Shown here piece after piece: positions 56,392 to 64,000 of a DNA stretch of 64,000 nt. The notes beneath the pieces were generated by a model. It worked only from the letters and a program-made list of their open reading frames with translations, did not search any database and was not told the DNA's origin. Numbering within the stretch: position 1 is the first letter of the stretch; each line of letters starts with the position of its first letter. A program made the translations under genes and the position numbers. This DNA is from Pseudomonas capeferrum (lineage in GTDB: Bacteria; Pseudomonadota; Gammaproteobacteria; Pseudomonadales; Pseudomonadaceae). The stretch lies in NCBI RefSeq assembly GCF_013523055.1, contig NZ_JAAMQM010000008.1, positions 173,031 to 237,030 on the forward strand. The letters are read 5' to 3'.

Positions 56392-59300
56392 TCAGGACGA
56401 GCGGGCTGGCGGGTTGCTGTCTGGCCTGGCTGGCGGTTGCAGGAGCGCTCCGGGCTGGTCATTGTTCGCAGCAGGTATCAACTTCTGCTTATGACCTTGC
56501 GTATCCATGAGGAATACTTCGACCTGACGGACGGAGATCTTGATGTCGCGCTCCTTGAACTCCTTGTTGATATACCGGTTGATCTCGTCCAGCACCGGAT
56601 TGCGGTCGCCCAGGTCACGGACGTGCATGCGCAGTTCATGGTCCAGCGAGCTTTCGCCGAAGTTCAGGAAGTAGACAAGCGGCTCTGGGTCCTTGAGCAC
56701 CCGCGGGTTTTCGTGCGCGGCCTTGAGCAACAGTTCGCGGACGACGTCCAGGTCGGAACCGTAGTCGATGCCCAGCTTCAACGTCACCCGTGTGACCGTG
56801 TCGGTCAGCGACCAGTTGATCAACTGGCCGGTGATGAAGGTCTTGTTGGGGACGATGATGTCCTTGCGATCGAAGTCGGTGATGGTGGTGGCGCGAATGC
56901 GGATCTTGCTGACCGTGCCCGACAGGTTACCGATGGTGATGGTGTCGCCGATCCGCACCGGGCGTTCGAACAGGATCATGATGCCGGAGATGAAGTTGGC
57001 GAAGATCTCCTGCATGCCGAACCCCAGGCCTACCGACAGGGCTGCCACCAGCCACTGCAGCTTGTCCCAACTCACCCCCAGGGCGGACAGGGTACTGACG
57101 AAACCGATACCGGCGATGGCATAGGACAACAGGGTCGTGGTGGCGTAGGCACTGCCCTGGGCCAGGTTGAGGCGCGACAGCACCAGCACCTCGAGCAGGC
57201 CTGGCAGGTTGCCGGCCAGGGCGAAGGTGATACCGATGATCACCACCGCGCCGAGGAAGTCGCCCAGGCTGATAGGCACCATGCTGGCCGCGGCGCCTGT
57301 GCCGCTGGTGTACTCGTAGAGGGTGATGTTGTTGAGGTAGGCGAACACGCTCAGCAGGTCGGCCCAGACCCAATACAGGCCAGCGATGAAGCCGCCCAGC
57401 AGGGCCAGGCGGATCAGGCGCAGGGACTGCTGGTTGACCTGCTCGATATCGAGGGTGGGCTCTTCGACGATCACCTCGCCATCCAGGCCCTCCTTGACCG
57501 ATTGCCGCTTGCTCAAGGCACGCTGATAGGCGAGCCGCCGCGCCGCCACGGCCAAGCCGCGGACGAAGGCGGCTTCGATCACCAGCCAGAACAGCAGCAG
57601 GTAGAGGGTATAGATCAGTCGGTCGGTGAGCTTCAGGGCGGTGTAGTAATAGCCGAAGCACACCGCCACGAACAAGGCGATAGGCAGAGCGGTGAACGCC
57701 ACGCCGACGGCCTTGCGGAACAATGAGGTGTTTCTGTGCGCCGGGCTGCTCAGCAGCAGTCGGCTGAGCAGCCAGGCCATCAGGGCATAGCAGGTCAGGA
57801 CTATGCCGATGCCGAGCACGTCATCGGCCAGGGCCGACGGCTGATGCTCCGCGACCGCCACCACGCCGACCAGGGCCAGCACCACGGTGCCCAGGCGGCG
57901 CACCCAGCCACGCAAGAACTCGACCTGTGGCTTGTGCCAGCGGAAGTGCAGCTCGGCGACACCGCCCGGCGCCAGGATTCGGTAGGCGGTGTAGAACACC
58001 AGCCAGGCCTGGGAAATCTGCCACAGCGCGGCACTCAGGTTGGCGTTCTGGCCTCGCGCGTCGGCCTGCAGGATATAACTGCACAAGGCCAGGGCAAGAC
58101 TGAGCGGCATGGCCAGCAGAATGTTGATCAGGATCGCCTGGGGCGTATGCCACTGGCTGTCGCGCTTGAAGTGACCGATATCCTGATGGACCTTTTTCAG
58201 GCGCTGATAAAGGTAAGTGCGCCGCCACAGCAAGGCACCGATCAGCAACAGCAGCGGCAGGAACAGCAGAGGTCGCTCGCCCAGGCCGGCAGCCACCTCC
58301 TTGATGCCCGAGCCCCACGGCAGGCTTGCCATCTGGTCGGCCAGGCGCCTCGGGACGTTGGCCAGCCACTCCCAGTCCAACGGCTTGTTGCTGGGGATCC
58401 AGAACATCTGTTCTTCGAGGGTGGTACGCAAGCTCTGGGCTGTGCTCAGCAGCTGCTTCTGGTTCAGTTGCAGGGTGATGGATTCGTTGAGCAAGGCGCT
58501 CAACTCGCGGTTGAGGCGTTCGAGCAGGTCGCTACGGGTAATGGCCACTTCCAGCAAGGCCTTGCGCAACTGCGGCGTTACTTCTTGCGCGGGTTGGTTG
58601 GCCAGCAGCCGATTGACGTAACTGCTCGGCGTGCTGATCTGCTCGCGCTGCTGGTTCACCTCGAACTGATAGAGACGGATATCGGCGATCTGGTCGGCCA
58701 GGTCACGGTCCAGTTGCAGATGCGGCAAAGCCTGTTTCTGCTTGTAGAGGATCTTGGAAAGCAACAGGCTGCCCTTGAGCACGTTGATCTGCTCGTCCAG
58801 CGCCTGGTCGGCCTGGGTCAGGCTGTCGAGCTGCTGCTTGGTCCTGAGATTCTGTTGAGTCAGTTCGTTGAGACGGTCCGTGCTCTTGAGCAGGTAATCG
58901 GACAGCTTGAGGTTAGCCGCGCTCTCGTTGGCCAGTACCGTGCTGCCCCCCGCCTTCTGCGCTTCGAGCGATTGCTCGGTGACGGTCTGCTGCGACTGCG
59001 CCAGGCGCTTGCCATTGATCAGTGTCTGCAGGTCCTGGATTTCCTGCTCCAGGCGCGTCGCGCGCTCGATCAGCAGGTCGTGCTGGGCGTTGCCCAAGTC
59101 TTGCAGCAAGGTATTGCCAGCCAGTTCCTGGCGGCGCAGCAGCGTCTGGGTACCGAGCAAGTCCAGCTCGGCGGCCAACTGGTTGCGTTGCTCGGCGGTC
59201 AGCGTCTTGCCGTTGTCCTTGCCAAGCTTGAGGAAGCTGTTGATCTGCTGCGAGCGGGTCTGGCTGTTGCTGATTTCGGCTTGGGCCCGCTCTGGGCGGG

Positions 59301-59742
59301 TCTGGGAATTGATGATCAGACTGTTGGCTTCGGACAGCGCTTTTTGCAGCTCGCCCTGGAGCGTGCTGCGCTCATTGAGCAACTGTTCGAGCTGAGGCAC
59401 GCTCAAGCTGGCGTAGCGCTGGGCTACCACCACGGCCTTGCTGTCCTTGAGCTTGATCAGGTCGCGCTGGTTCTCGGTGATCTGCCGGGGAGCATCGGTC
59501 AGTTGCTGCTTGAGCGCGGCCAGTTTTTTCTGCGCCTCCTCCTTGCTCTGGAGCAGGGACAGCGTCTGTTCGAGCACCTGCTGCAGGGCCTTTTGTTCGG
59601 CTTCGGAGAGCTTGCGCTCGGCGATCTTGTCGAGGCTGCTCTGAACAGAGTCAAGGGTGGGGGCTTCAGCCGCCAGGGAGGAAAGCGAGACGGACAGGCA
59701 CAGCCCGAGCAGGGCCGCACGAAGATAAACGCGCAGGGACAT
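56392..59742 (-). CDS. mscK: MscK/KefA-type mechanosensitive channel
   Basis: A 1116-residue large MscS-family channel. It has a signal peptide (residues 1-24, ending SLAA) and a long periplasmic coiled-coil region (residues 30-480, rich in Leu/Gln heptads). About 11 membrane helices follow from residue 500. The C-terminal MscS domain has the pore helix and beta domain (LVAALSVGLGFGMQEIFANF, FERPVRIGDTITIGNLSG, VPNKTFITGQLINW). It releases solutes upon hypo-osmotic shock. The length matches E. coli MscK (1120). Confidence 0.95.
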   Translation of the reverse strand: MSLRVYLRAALLGLCLSVSLSSLAAEAPTLDSVQSSLDKIAERKLSEAEQKALQQVLEQTLSLLQSKEEAQKKLAALKQQLTDAPRQITENQRDLIKLKDSKAVVVAQRYASLSVPQLEQLLNERSTLQGELQKALSEANSLIINSQTRPERAQAEISNSQTRSQQINSFLKLGKDNGKTLTAEQRNQLAAELDLLGTQTLLRRQELAGNTLLQDLGNAQHDLLIERATRLEQEIQDLQTLINGKRLAQSQQTVTEQSLEAQKAGGSTVLANESAANLKLSDYLLKSTDRLNELTQQNLRTKQQLDSLTQADQALDEQINVLKGSLLLSKILYKQKQALPHLQLDRDLADQIADIRLYQFEVNQQREQISTPSSYVNRLLANQPAQEVTPQLRKALLEVAITRSDLLERLNRELSALLNESITLQLNQKQLLSTAQSLRTTLEEQMFWIPSNKPLDWEWLANVPRRLADQMASLPWGSGIKEVAAGLGERPLLFLPLLLLIGALLWRRTYLYQRLKKVHQDIGHFKRDSQWHTPQAILINILLAMPLSLALALCSYILQADARGQNANLSAALWQISQAWLVFYTAYRILAPGGVAELHFRWHKPQVEFLRGWVRRLGTVVLALVGVVAVAEHQPSALADDVLGIGIVLTCYALMAWLLSRLLLSSPAHRNTSLFRKAVGVAFTALPIALFVAVCFGYYYTALKLTDRLIYTLYLLLFWLVIEAAFVRGLAVAARRLAYQRALSKRQSVKEGLDGEVIVEEPTLDIEQVNQQSLRLIRLALLGGFIAGLYWVWADLLSVFAYLNNITLYEYTSGTGAAASMVPISLGDFLGAVVIIGITFALAGNLPGLLEVLVLSRLNLAQGSAYATTTLLSYAIAGIGFVSTLSALGVSWDKLQWLVAALSVGLGFGMQEIFANFISGIMILFERPVRIGDTITIGNLSGTVSKIRIRATTITDFDRKDIIVPNKTFITGQLINWSLTDTVTRVTLKLGIDYGSDLDVVRELLLKAAHENPRVLKDPEPLVYFLNFGESSLDHELRMHVRDLGDRNPVLDEINRYINKEFKERDIKISVRQVEVFLMDTQGHKQKLIPAANNDQPGALLQPPARPDSNPPARSS

Positions 59743-59781
59743 AGGCAGACAATTCTTACAGGCCGGGGCGAAAAACAGAGT

Positions 59782-61524
59782 TTAAAGGAACAACCCGGGC
59801 CCGGGTCGGGTACCTTCGGGGAATTTGACGCCCACTTTGAGGATCTTGTTCCCTTCCATGACCGCCACGGTCCACAAGGTACCGGCCCATTCGATCTGGT
59901 CGCCCACGATTGGCGCGCCTCCGACCTTTTGTCGGATGAACTGCGCGAGGGGCATTTTCGGGTCCTGATCATCGAGTTTCAGGCCATAAAGGGCTGCCAC
60001 GGCGCCCAGTTCGGCATCGCCTTCGAGCACGAAGTCGCCGAAGAAACGCAGGTCCAGGCCACGCTGCGGGGGCTGGCTGAACAGTTTGCCGAGGGCCGGC
60101 AGATCGTGTTCGTGACCGATCACGCAGAGCATGTCATCGACCTCCAAGACCGTGCTACCGGAGGGGTGAAGCAACTGCTGGCCGCGGAACAGCGCGGCGA
60201 TACGTGTCCCTTCGGGCATTTTCAGTTCGCGCAGGGCCGCGCCGATGCACCATTTTTCCGCCCCCAGGCGGTAGACGAACAGCTCCCACTGGCTGGTGAT
60301 GTGCACTTCCAGGGCAGAGCGGGAAATCGGTGCGGGATCAGGCGGAACCGTGACCTTGAGCAACTTGGCCATCCACGGCAGGCTGGTGCCTTGCACCAGC
60401 AGCGAAACCAGCACGATGAAGAACGCCAGGTTGAAGAACAGCTGAGCATCGGGCAGGCCGGCCATCAGCGGGAACACCGCCAGGATGATCGGTACCGCTC
60501 CTCGCAGACCGACCCAGGAGATGAAGGCTTTCTCGCGGTCATGGAAGGCCTTGAACGGCAACAGGGCAGCGAGGACCGACAAGGGCCTGGCGATCAGGAT
60601 CATCCACAGCGCCAGGCCCAACGCGGGCAGGGCGATGGGTAGCAGGTCGTGAGGGGTGACCAGCAGCCCTAGCACCAGGAACATGCCGATCTGCGCCAGC
60701 CACGCCATCCCGTCTAGCATGTGCAGAATGCCGTGGTGGCTGCGGATCGGCCGATTGCCCAGGACCAGGCCGCACAGATAGACAGCCAGGAAGCCACTGC
60801 CGTGCAAGGCATTGGTCAGTGAGAACACTACCAGGCCGCCGGCGATCACCAGGATTGGATACAGCCCCCCAGCCAGGTTGATACGGTTGACCAGTTGCAG
60901 CATCAGCCAGCCACCGCCCAGGCCAAGCGCTCCGCCGATCCCGAACTCGCGAAGCAGGTGCGCGAGCAGGCTCCAGTGCAGGCCGGTCTGGCCGCTGGCG
61001 ATCATGTCGATCAGGGTGACGGTGAGGAATACCGCCATCGGGTCATTGCTGCCCGACTCGATTTCCAGGGTCGCGCTGACCCGTTCGTTGAGGCCTTTAC
61101 CGCCCAGCAGCGAAAACACCGCCGCGGCGTCCGTCGAGCCGACGATCGCCCCGATCAGCAGGCCCTGGATCAGGCTCAGGTCGAACAGCCAGGCCGCGAC
61201 CATGCCAGTCAGGCCCGTGGTGATCAGCACGCCCACGGTGGCCAGCGACAAGGCTGGCCTTAGCGCTACCCGAAAACTGGCGACTCGGGTACGCAGCCCA
61301 CCATCGAGCAGGATCACGGCCAGAGCCAGGTTGCCGACCAGGTAAGCGACGGGATAATTATTGAAGATAATGCCGCCGCCATCGACGCCGGCAACCATGC
61401 CGACCGCCAGAATGATCACCAGGATCGGGATGCCCAGGCGAGAAGAAAGCGAGCTGACGAGGATACTTGCGGCCACCAGCAATGCGCCGATCAGGAATAG
61501 GCTGTTGATGGTGCTTGCATCCAA
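59782..61524 (-). CDS. nhaP2: NhaP2/CvrA-type K+(Na+)/H+ antiporter
   Basis: A 580-residue CPA1 antiporter. The TTG at 61524 ([16 protein letters not shown]) with GGAG nine bases upstream is the likely start; further upstream the frame gives no family-like sequence. Twelve or so membrane helices span residues 1-400, with [18 protein letters not shown] and [13 protein letters not shown] holding the ion-site Asp residues. A TrkA-C (RCK) domain (residues about 410-480) and a CorC/HlyC-type transporter-associated domain (residues about 500-575) complete it. This is the CvrA architecture. 39 bp upstream of mscK. Confidence 0.93.
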   Translation of the reverse strand: MDASTINSLFLIGALLVAASILVSSLSSRLGIPILVIILAVGMVAGVDGGGIIFNNYPVAYLVGNLALAVILLDGGLRTRVASFRVALRPALSLATVGVLITTGLTGMVAAWLFDLSLIQGLLIGAIVGSTDAAAVFSLLGGKGLNERVSATLEIESGSNDPMAVFLTVTLIDMIASGQTGLHWSLLAHLLREFGIGGALGLGGGWLMLQLVNRINLAGGLYPILVIAGGLVVFSLTNALHGSGFLAVYLCGLVLGNRPIRSHHGILHMLDGMAWLAQIGMFLVLGLLVTPHDLLPIALPALGLALWMILIARPLSVLAALLPFKAFHDREKAFISWVGLRGAVPIILAVFPLMAGLPDAQLFFNLAFFIVLVSLLVQGTSLPWMAKLLKVTVPPDPAPISRSALEVHITSQWELFVYRLGAEKWCIGAALRELKMPEGTRIAALFRGQQLLHPSGSTVLEVDDMLCVIGHEHDLPALGKLFSQPPQRGLDLRFFGDFVLEGDAELGAVAALYGLKLDDQDPKMPLAQFIRQKVGGAPIVGDQIEWAGTLWTVAVMEGNKILKVGVKFPEGTRPGPGLFL

Positions 61525-61690
61525 AGGCAGGTACTCCGGGAACGCGTGGGGAAGAATGACGCTGAGCACGCAGTTTGCGTGCCAAGTGATTCTAACCTGA
61601 GGCCGACGCGGGCTGTAAAGTGTTACTGCAAGTTCGAGTCCTGGATGGGTTGCAGTAGCCGTCCATTCGGCTATTCGAGCGCATAGCACC

Positions 61691-63841
61691 ATGTCCATCG
61701 CCATTGAACCATCCTTGGAACGTATCGCCCTTCGCTATCTGGGGCGGTTCCCGGACTTGCAGGGCCTGGCCCGTCAGGCCGCGGGTCATGTCTTGCGGCG
61801 TCAACTGGGTTACTGGCTTGACCCTGACCAGGTGCATTGGCACGAATTCGCGACGGCGGCCAGTAGCGGTTCAAGCTACACCGGCTGGCGCCATCGCGGG
61901 CCACCGCGACGCTCCCTGACGTTGACCGAGCTGGTAATGCAACGCTTCTCCCCGCATCAGCAGGACAACGCAGACCTGCTGATGAATTACGGGGGCTTCT
62001 ATCGGGTCGATGGCAGCCATGCCCTGTATGACGAGAGAAACGAGTTGCGGCTGGCCCCCCTGGCGGTACTCGAGATGTTCTGGGGCATGGACTTTTCCAC
62101 GCAATATGCGAAGCGGCTGGAGACCTTTCGCCAGGCGTGCGGCGAAGACTATTGCGTGCTGGCGCGCGCTCGCTTTATCGCCGCCGTGACGACATCCATG
62201 CTGGGCGAATCCGATAGAGCGCAACTGCTGGCTCATGCCCTGATCGATTCGAACATGCCGATCTCGCTACAGGCGCTGCAACGCTCGCGTGGCACCACTT
62301 CGTTCGAAGGTTGGCGCGTACTGACATTGGCGGGGATCACTGCGCGCAATCTGTTGCAGCTGACCTTGAAGTCCGGCACGCATTGCCTCTACCTGGCGGA
62401 TGAGCACGCCGCCTTGGTCGTGCTCGACAATAGTGACGCCGTCCAGGCATGGTTGCGCGAAATGGTCGGTAACGCTCAAGACCGTGAGCGACTGATGCGA
62501 CTGTTCGTCGGTGATGACTTCCAGGCTCGGGCGATGCGCACGCGTCTTGAAAGCATTTTCGATCAATTGTCCGGTTCCGCGGCTTATCCGCGCAGCGGCA
62601 CTCTGCCGATCACGGGTGACCTGTTCGTCCACCTGCGCGAACAGGTCATGAATACACTGGTGAACAATGCCCACGAAGGGTTGACCAGCAATGCCGAGCT
62701 GGCCAAGGCCAAGTGGCTGGCCGGTCTGCGGACGGCGGGAATGCTCATCGCGCCGATGACACCTGGCGGTTGGCCGGTGGCCTTGACGTCCCTTGGTATT
62801 GGCGTGGGCACCCTTGCTCTGCACCTGGACAGGGCGATCAACGGCAAGTCGGCTTGGCGTACGGGCGCCTGGTGGGCGGTGCTGCTGGATGTGCTGTTCG
62901 TTCTGCTGGATGCCGCGTTGATGCGTGCAGGGGAGCTTTTCTCCCGGGCGCGCATTCCATCTCGCGATATTTCGCCCATTTCGCCCACTGTCTCGGACGA
63001 GCAATGGCCGTTATACATGCGCCCGGCCGTGGACGAGCTATTGGCCTATGCCGACCAGGCAGTGGCTCGCCAGCAGTCACTGATGAGCGCGGTGCCATGG
63101 GTCGATGAACAATCGATCGACCAGGCGGGCCAATACCTGGATGCCTTCAGCGAACCTTGTCCGGTCTATCGCGACGAACTCGGCTTTGGCTCCCCAGCCA
63201 TCGCCGAATACAGTCATTCGCCTGAACGCTACAACCATTTGTGGCGCGGATTGCCGCTTGAGGGCAAGCGGGAATTCCATGTCAAACGCAGCTTTGCCCT
63301 GGCCGAGGCCCTGCAGCAAATCGGGGTCAGCAATCAGGTGCGGCTCTACCGGGCGGCATCGTCCTTTCGAGGAACCGGTCATCTTGCATTCCGAGAAGGG
63401 CGCATGGGCGTGGGTGATGTGCTGGTCACCACGGACTTTACCTCGTTCACCGAAAATCCTTATGCGCTTTGGGAGGTCTTCAACGATCCACAGGCGCAGG
63501 TCGGCGGCGGGGTATTCGATGACAGCGCGGTGGTCTATGTGCTCGAACCCACCGAGGATATTCGCGCAACGCCAATAGCGCCGTTCTCCGTTCGGCCGGA
63601 TGAAGCCGAGTCGCTGATGATGCCGGGCAACTATCTGCGGATCGAGGAGGTGAAGGCCGTGCAGGGCGCAGGTTACCGTTTCGTGCAAGTACGCTTGAAG
63701 GCAGTGGGCGAAGCCCCTGCGGGCCGGCCCGTATACGACATGCGCACCGGTGAGGAATTCGACCGCGCCTTGCTGGCGCAGCAGTTGGGAGGCGGCACCG
63801 ATGATTCGTTGATGAGGCGGTTCTTCCCTGTGCCGGGTTGA
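61691..63841 (+). CDS. Candidate toxin: dermonecrotic-toxin-like (DUF6543) N-terminus with an ADP-ribosyltransferase-like C-terminus
   Basis: A 716-residue protein with no signal peptide. Residues about 70-300 resemble DUF6543 ([52 protein letters not shown]), the N-terminal module of large Pseudomonas dermonecrotic-toxin-like proteins. Residues 345-420 include hydrophobic stretches that could insert in membranes. The C-terminus reads like a mono-ADP-ribosyltransferase: Arg554 in VRLYRAAS, S585-F-T587 in [11 protein letters not shown] at the STS position, and E638-A-E640 in [14 protein letters not shown] at the E-x-E position. No immunity gene was seen. Divergent from the antiporter. Confidence 0.75.
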   Translation: MSIAIEPSLERIALRYLGRFPDLQGLARQAAGHVLRRQLGYWLDPDQVHWHEFATAASSGSSYTGWRHRGPPRRSLTLTELVMQRFSPHQQDNADLLMNYGGFYRVDGSHALYDERNELRLAPLAVLEMFWGMDFSTQYAKRLETFRQACGEDYCVLARARFIAAVTTSMLGESDRAQLLAHALIDSNMPISLQALQRSRGTTSFEGWRVLTLAGITARNLLQLTLKSGTHCLYLADEHAALVVLDNSDAVQAWLREMVGNAQDRERLMRLFVGDDFQARAMRTRLESIFDQLSGSAAYPRSGTLPITGDLFVHLREQVMNTLVNNAHEGLTSNAELAKAKWLAGLRTAGMLIAPMTPGGWPVALTSLGIGVGTLALHLDRAINGKSAWRTGAWWAVLLDVLFVLLDAALMRAGELFSRARIPSRDISPISPTVSDEQWPLYMRPAVDELLAYADQAVARQQSLMSAVPWVDEQSIDQAGQYLDAFSEPCPVYRDELGFGSPAIAEYSHSPERYNHLWRGLPLEGKREFHVKRSFALAEALQQIGVSNQVRLYRAASSFRGTGHLAFREGRMGVGDVLVTTDFTSFTENPYALWEVFNDPQAQVGGGVFDDSAVVYVLEPTEDIRATPIAPFSVRPDEAESLMMPGNYLRIEEVKAVQGAGYRFVQVRLKAVGEAPAGRPVYDMRTGEEFDRALLAQQLGGGTDDSLMRRFFPVPG

Positions 63842-63895
63842 GCGGCGGCAATCTCAAAAGAACAAGGCACTCGTTCGAGTAATGCCAGTCAGTTA

Positions 63896-63925
63896 AGCCC
63901 CACAATCTGCAATTGGGGCTGCTTT
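63896..63925 (+). terminator. Weak terminator-like hairpin after the toxin gene
   Basis: AGCCCCA (63896-63902) pairs with TGGGGCT (63914-63920), with an 11-nt loop, and is followed by GCTTT. It lies 55 bp past the stop codon. Confidence 0.45.
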
Positions 63926-63929
63926 GCAC

Positions 63930-64000
63930 CCCTTCGCGGGCAAGCCCGCTCCCACAAGAAGTGCGCAGTTCCTGAATTCAGCGCTCAACTTGTGGGAGCG
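63930..64000. repeat. REP pair of the CTCCCACAA subtype, cut by the window end
   Basis: CCTTCGCGGGCAAGCCCGC followed by TCCCACAA forms the first REP unit. The inverted second unit begins with TTGTGGGAGCG at 63990-64000 and runs off the window. The flank differs from the CTCGCCACC flank of the other two REP palindromes, so it is another subfamily. Confidence 0.8.

Noticed and set aside
57736..60642. A 968-codon open frame opposite mscK and the antiporter gene
   Set aside because: It spans two genes with strong domain evidence on the other strand, and its product is low-complexity Gln/Leu-rich, as expected of an antisense frame.

Overview
The window is chromosomal DNA from a Pseudomonas, most likely of the P. 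putida / P. fluorescens lineage. The evidence is the gene order (metX-metW, yggT-proC-yggS-pilT, argS-priA-rpmE, mrcA-pilMN(OP)Q-aroKB, gltBD-hemE), the high GC content and the Pseudomonas-type REP palindromes. No rRNA, tRNA, CRISPR array, prophage or complete insertion sequence was seen.

Backbone, 1-34608. The minus-strand block at the left (DUF4426 protein, metW, metX, yggT, proC, yggS) covers methionine and proline synthesis and PLP homeostasis. A divergent pilT lacks a pilU partner. Next come an NlpC/P60 hydrolase, a tandem-TM2 membrane protein, an FtsN-like SPOR protein, argS, priA, rpmE, a secreted thermonuclease-like protein, malic enzyme and penicillin-binding protein 1A. A compact pilM-pilN-pilOP-pilQ operon follows in which PilO and PilP are one polypeptide, then aroK, aroB, an AAA/SPOR (DamX-like) protein, gltB, gltD and hemE. 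A 288-bp palindromic REP-bearing element separates hemE from a YgiW-family periplasmic protein. An MFS transporter and a divergent LysR regulator share a clear T-N11-A operator candidate.

Accessory island, 34594-53484. Twenty-two tightly overlapping minus-strand genes form an aryl-polyene-type (flexirubin/xanthomonadin-like) cluster. It encodes two ketosynthases and a chain-length-factor-like ketosynthase, a ketoreductase, a stand-alone dehydratase, a fused acyl-AMP ligase/dehydratase, two acyl carrier proteins, a thioesterase, an aromatic amino acid ammonia-lyase, two acyltransferases, a glycosyltransferase, a LolA-like carrier, an MMPL exporter and lipoproteins. Less usual members are a flavoprotein with flavin-dependent halogenase hallmarks, a methyltransferase and a CHX-type (CPA2) antiporter-like membrane protein. 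The inferred pathway runs from ammonia-lyase (aryl starter) through ligase and ACP, iterative KS/KR/DH elongation and head-group tailoring, to transfer to a lipid or sugar anchor and export to the outer membrane.

Right part, 53485-64000. An orphan ParA-family ATPase has a perfect 18-bp palindrome and a consensus Shine-Dalgarno upstream. A near-perfect 131-bp REP palindrome follows, sharing its core with the element after hemE. Then come SelO (protein AMPylase), an MscK-type mechanosensitive channel, an NhaP2-type cation/proton antiporter and a 716-residue candidate toxin (dermonecrotic-toxin-like N-terminal region, ADP-ribosyltransferase-like C-terminus). The window ends inside another REP pair. 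Coordinates are read by eye. Family assignments come from motif recognition, not database searches.
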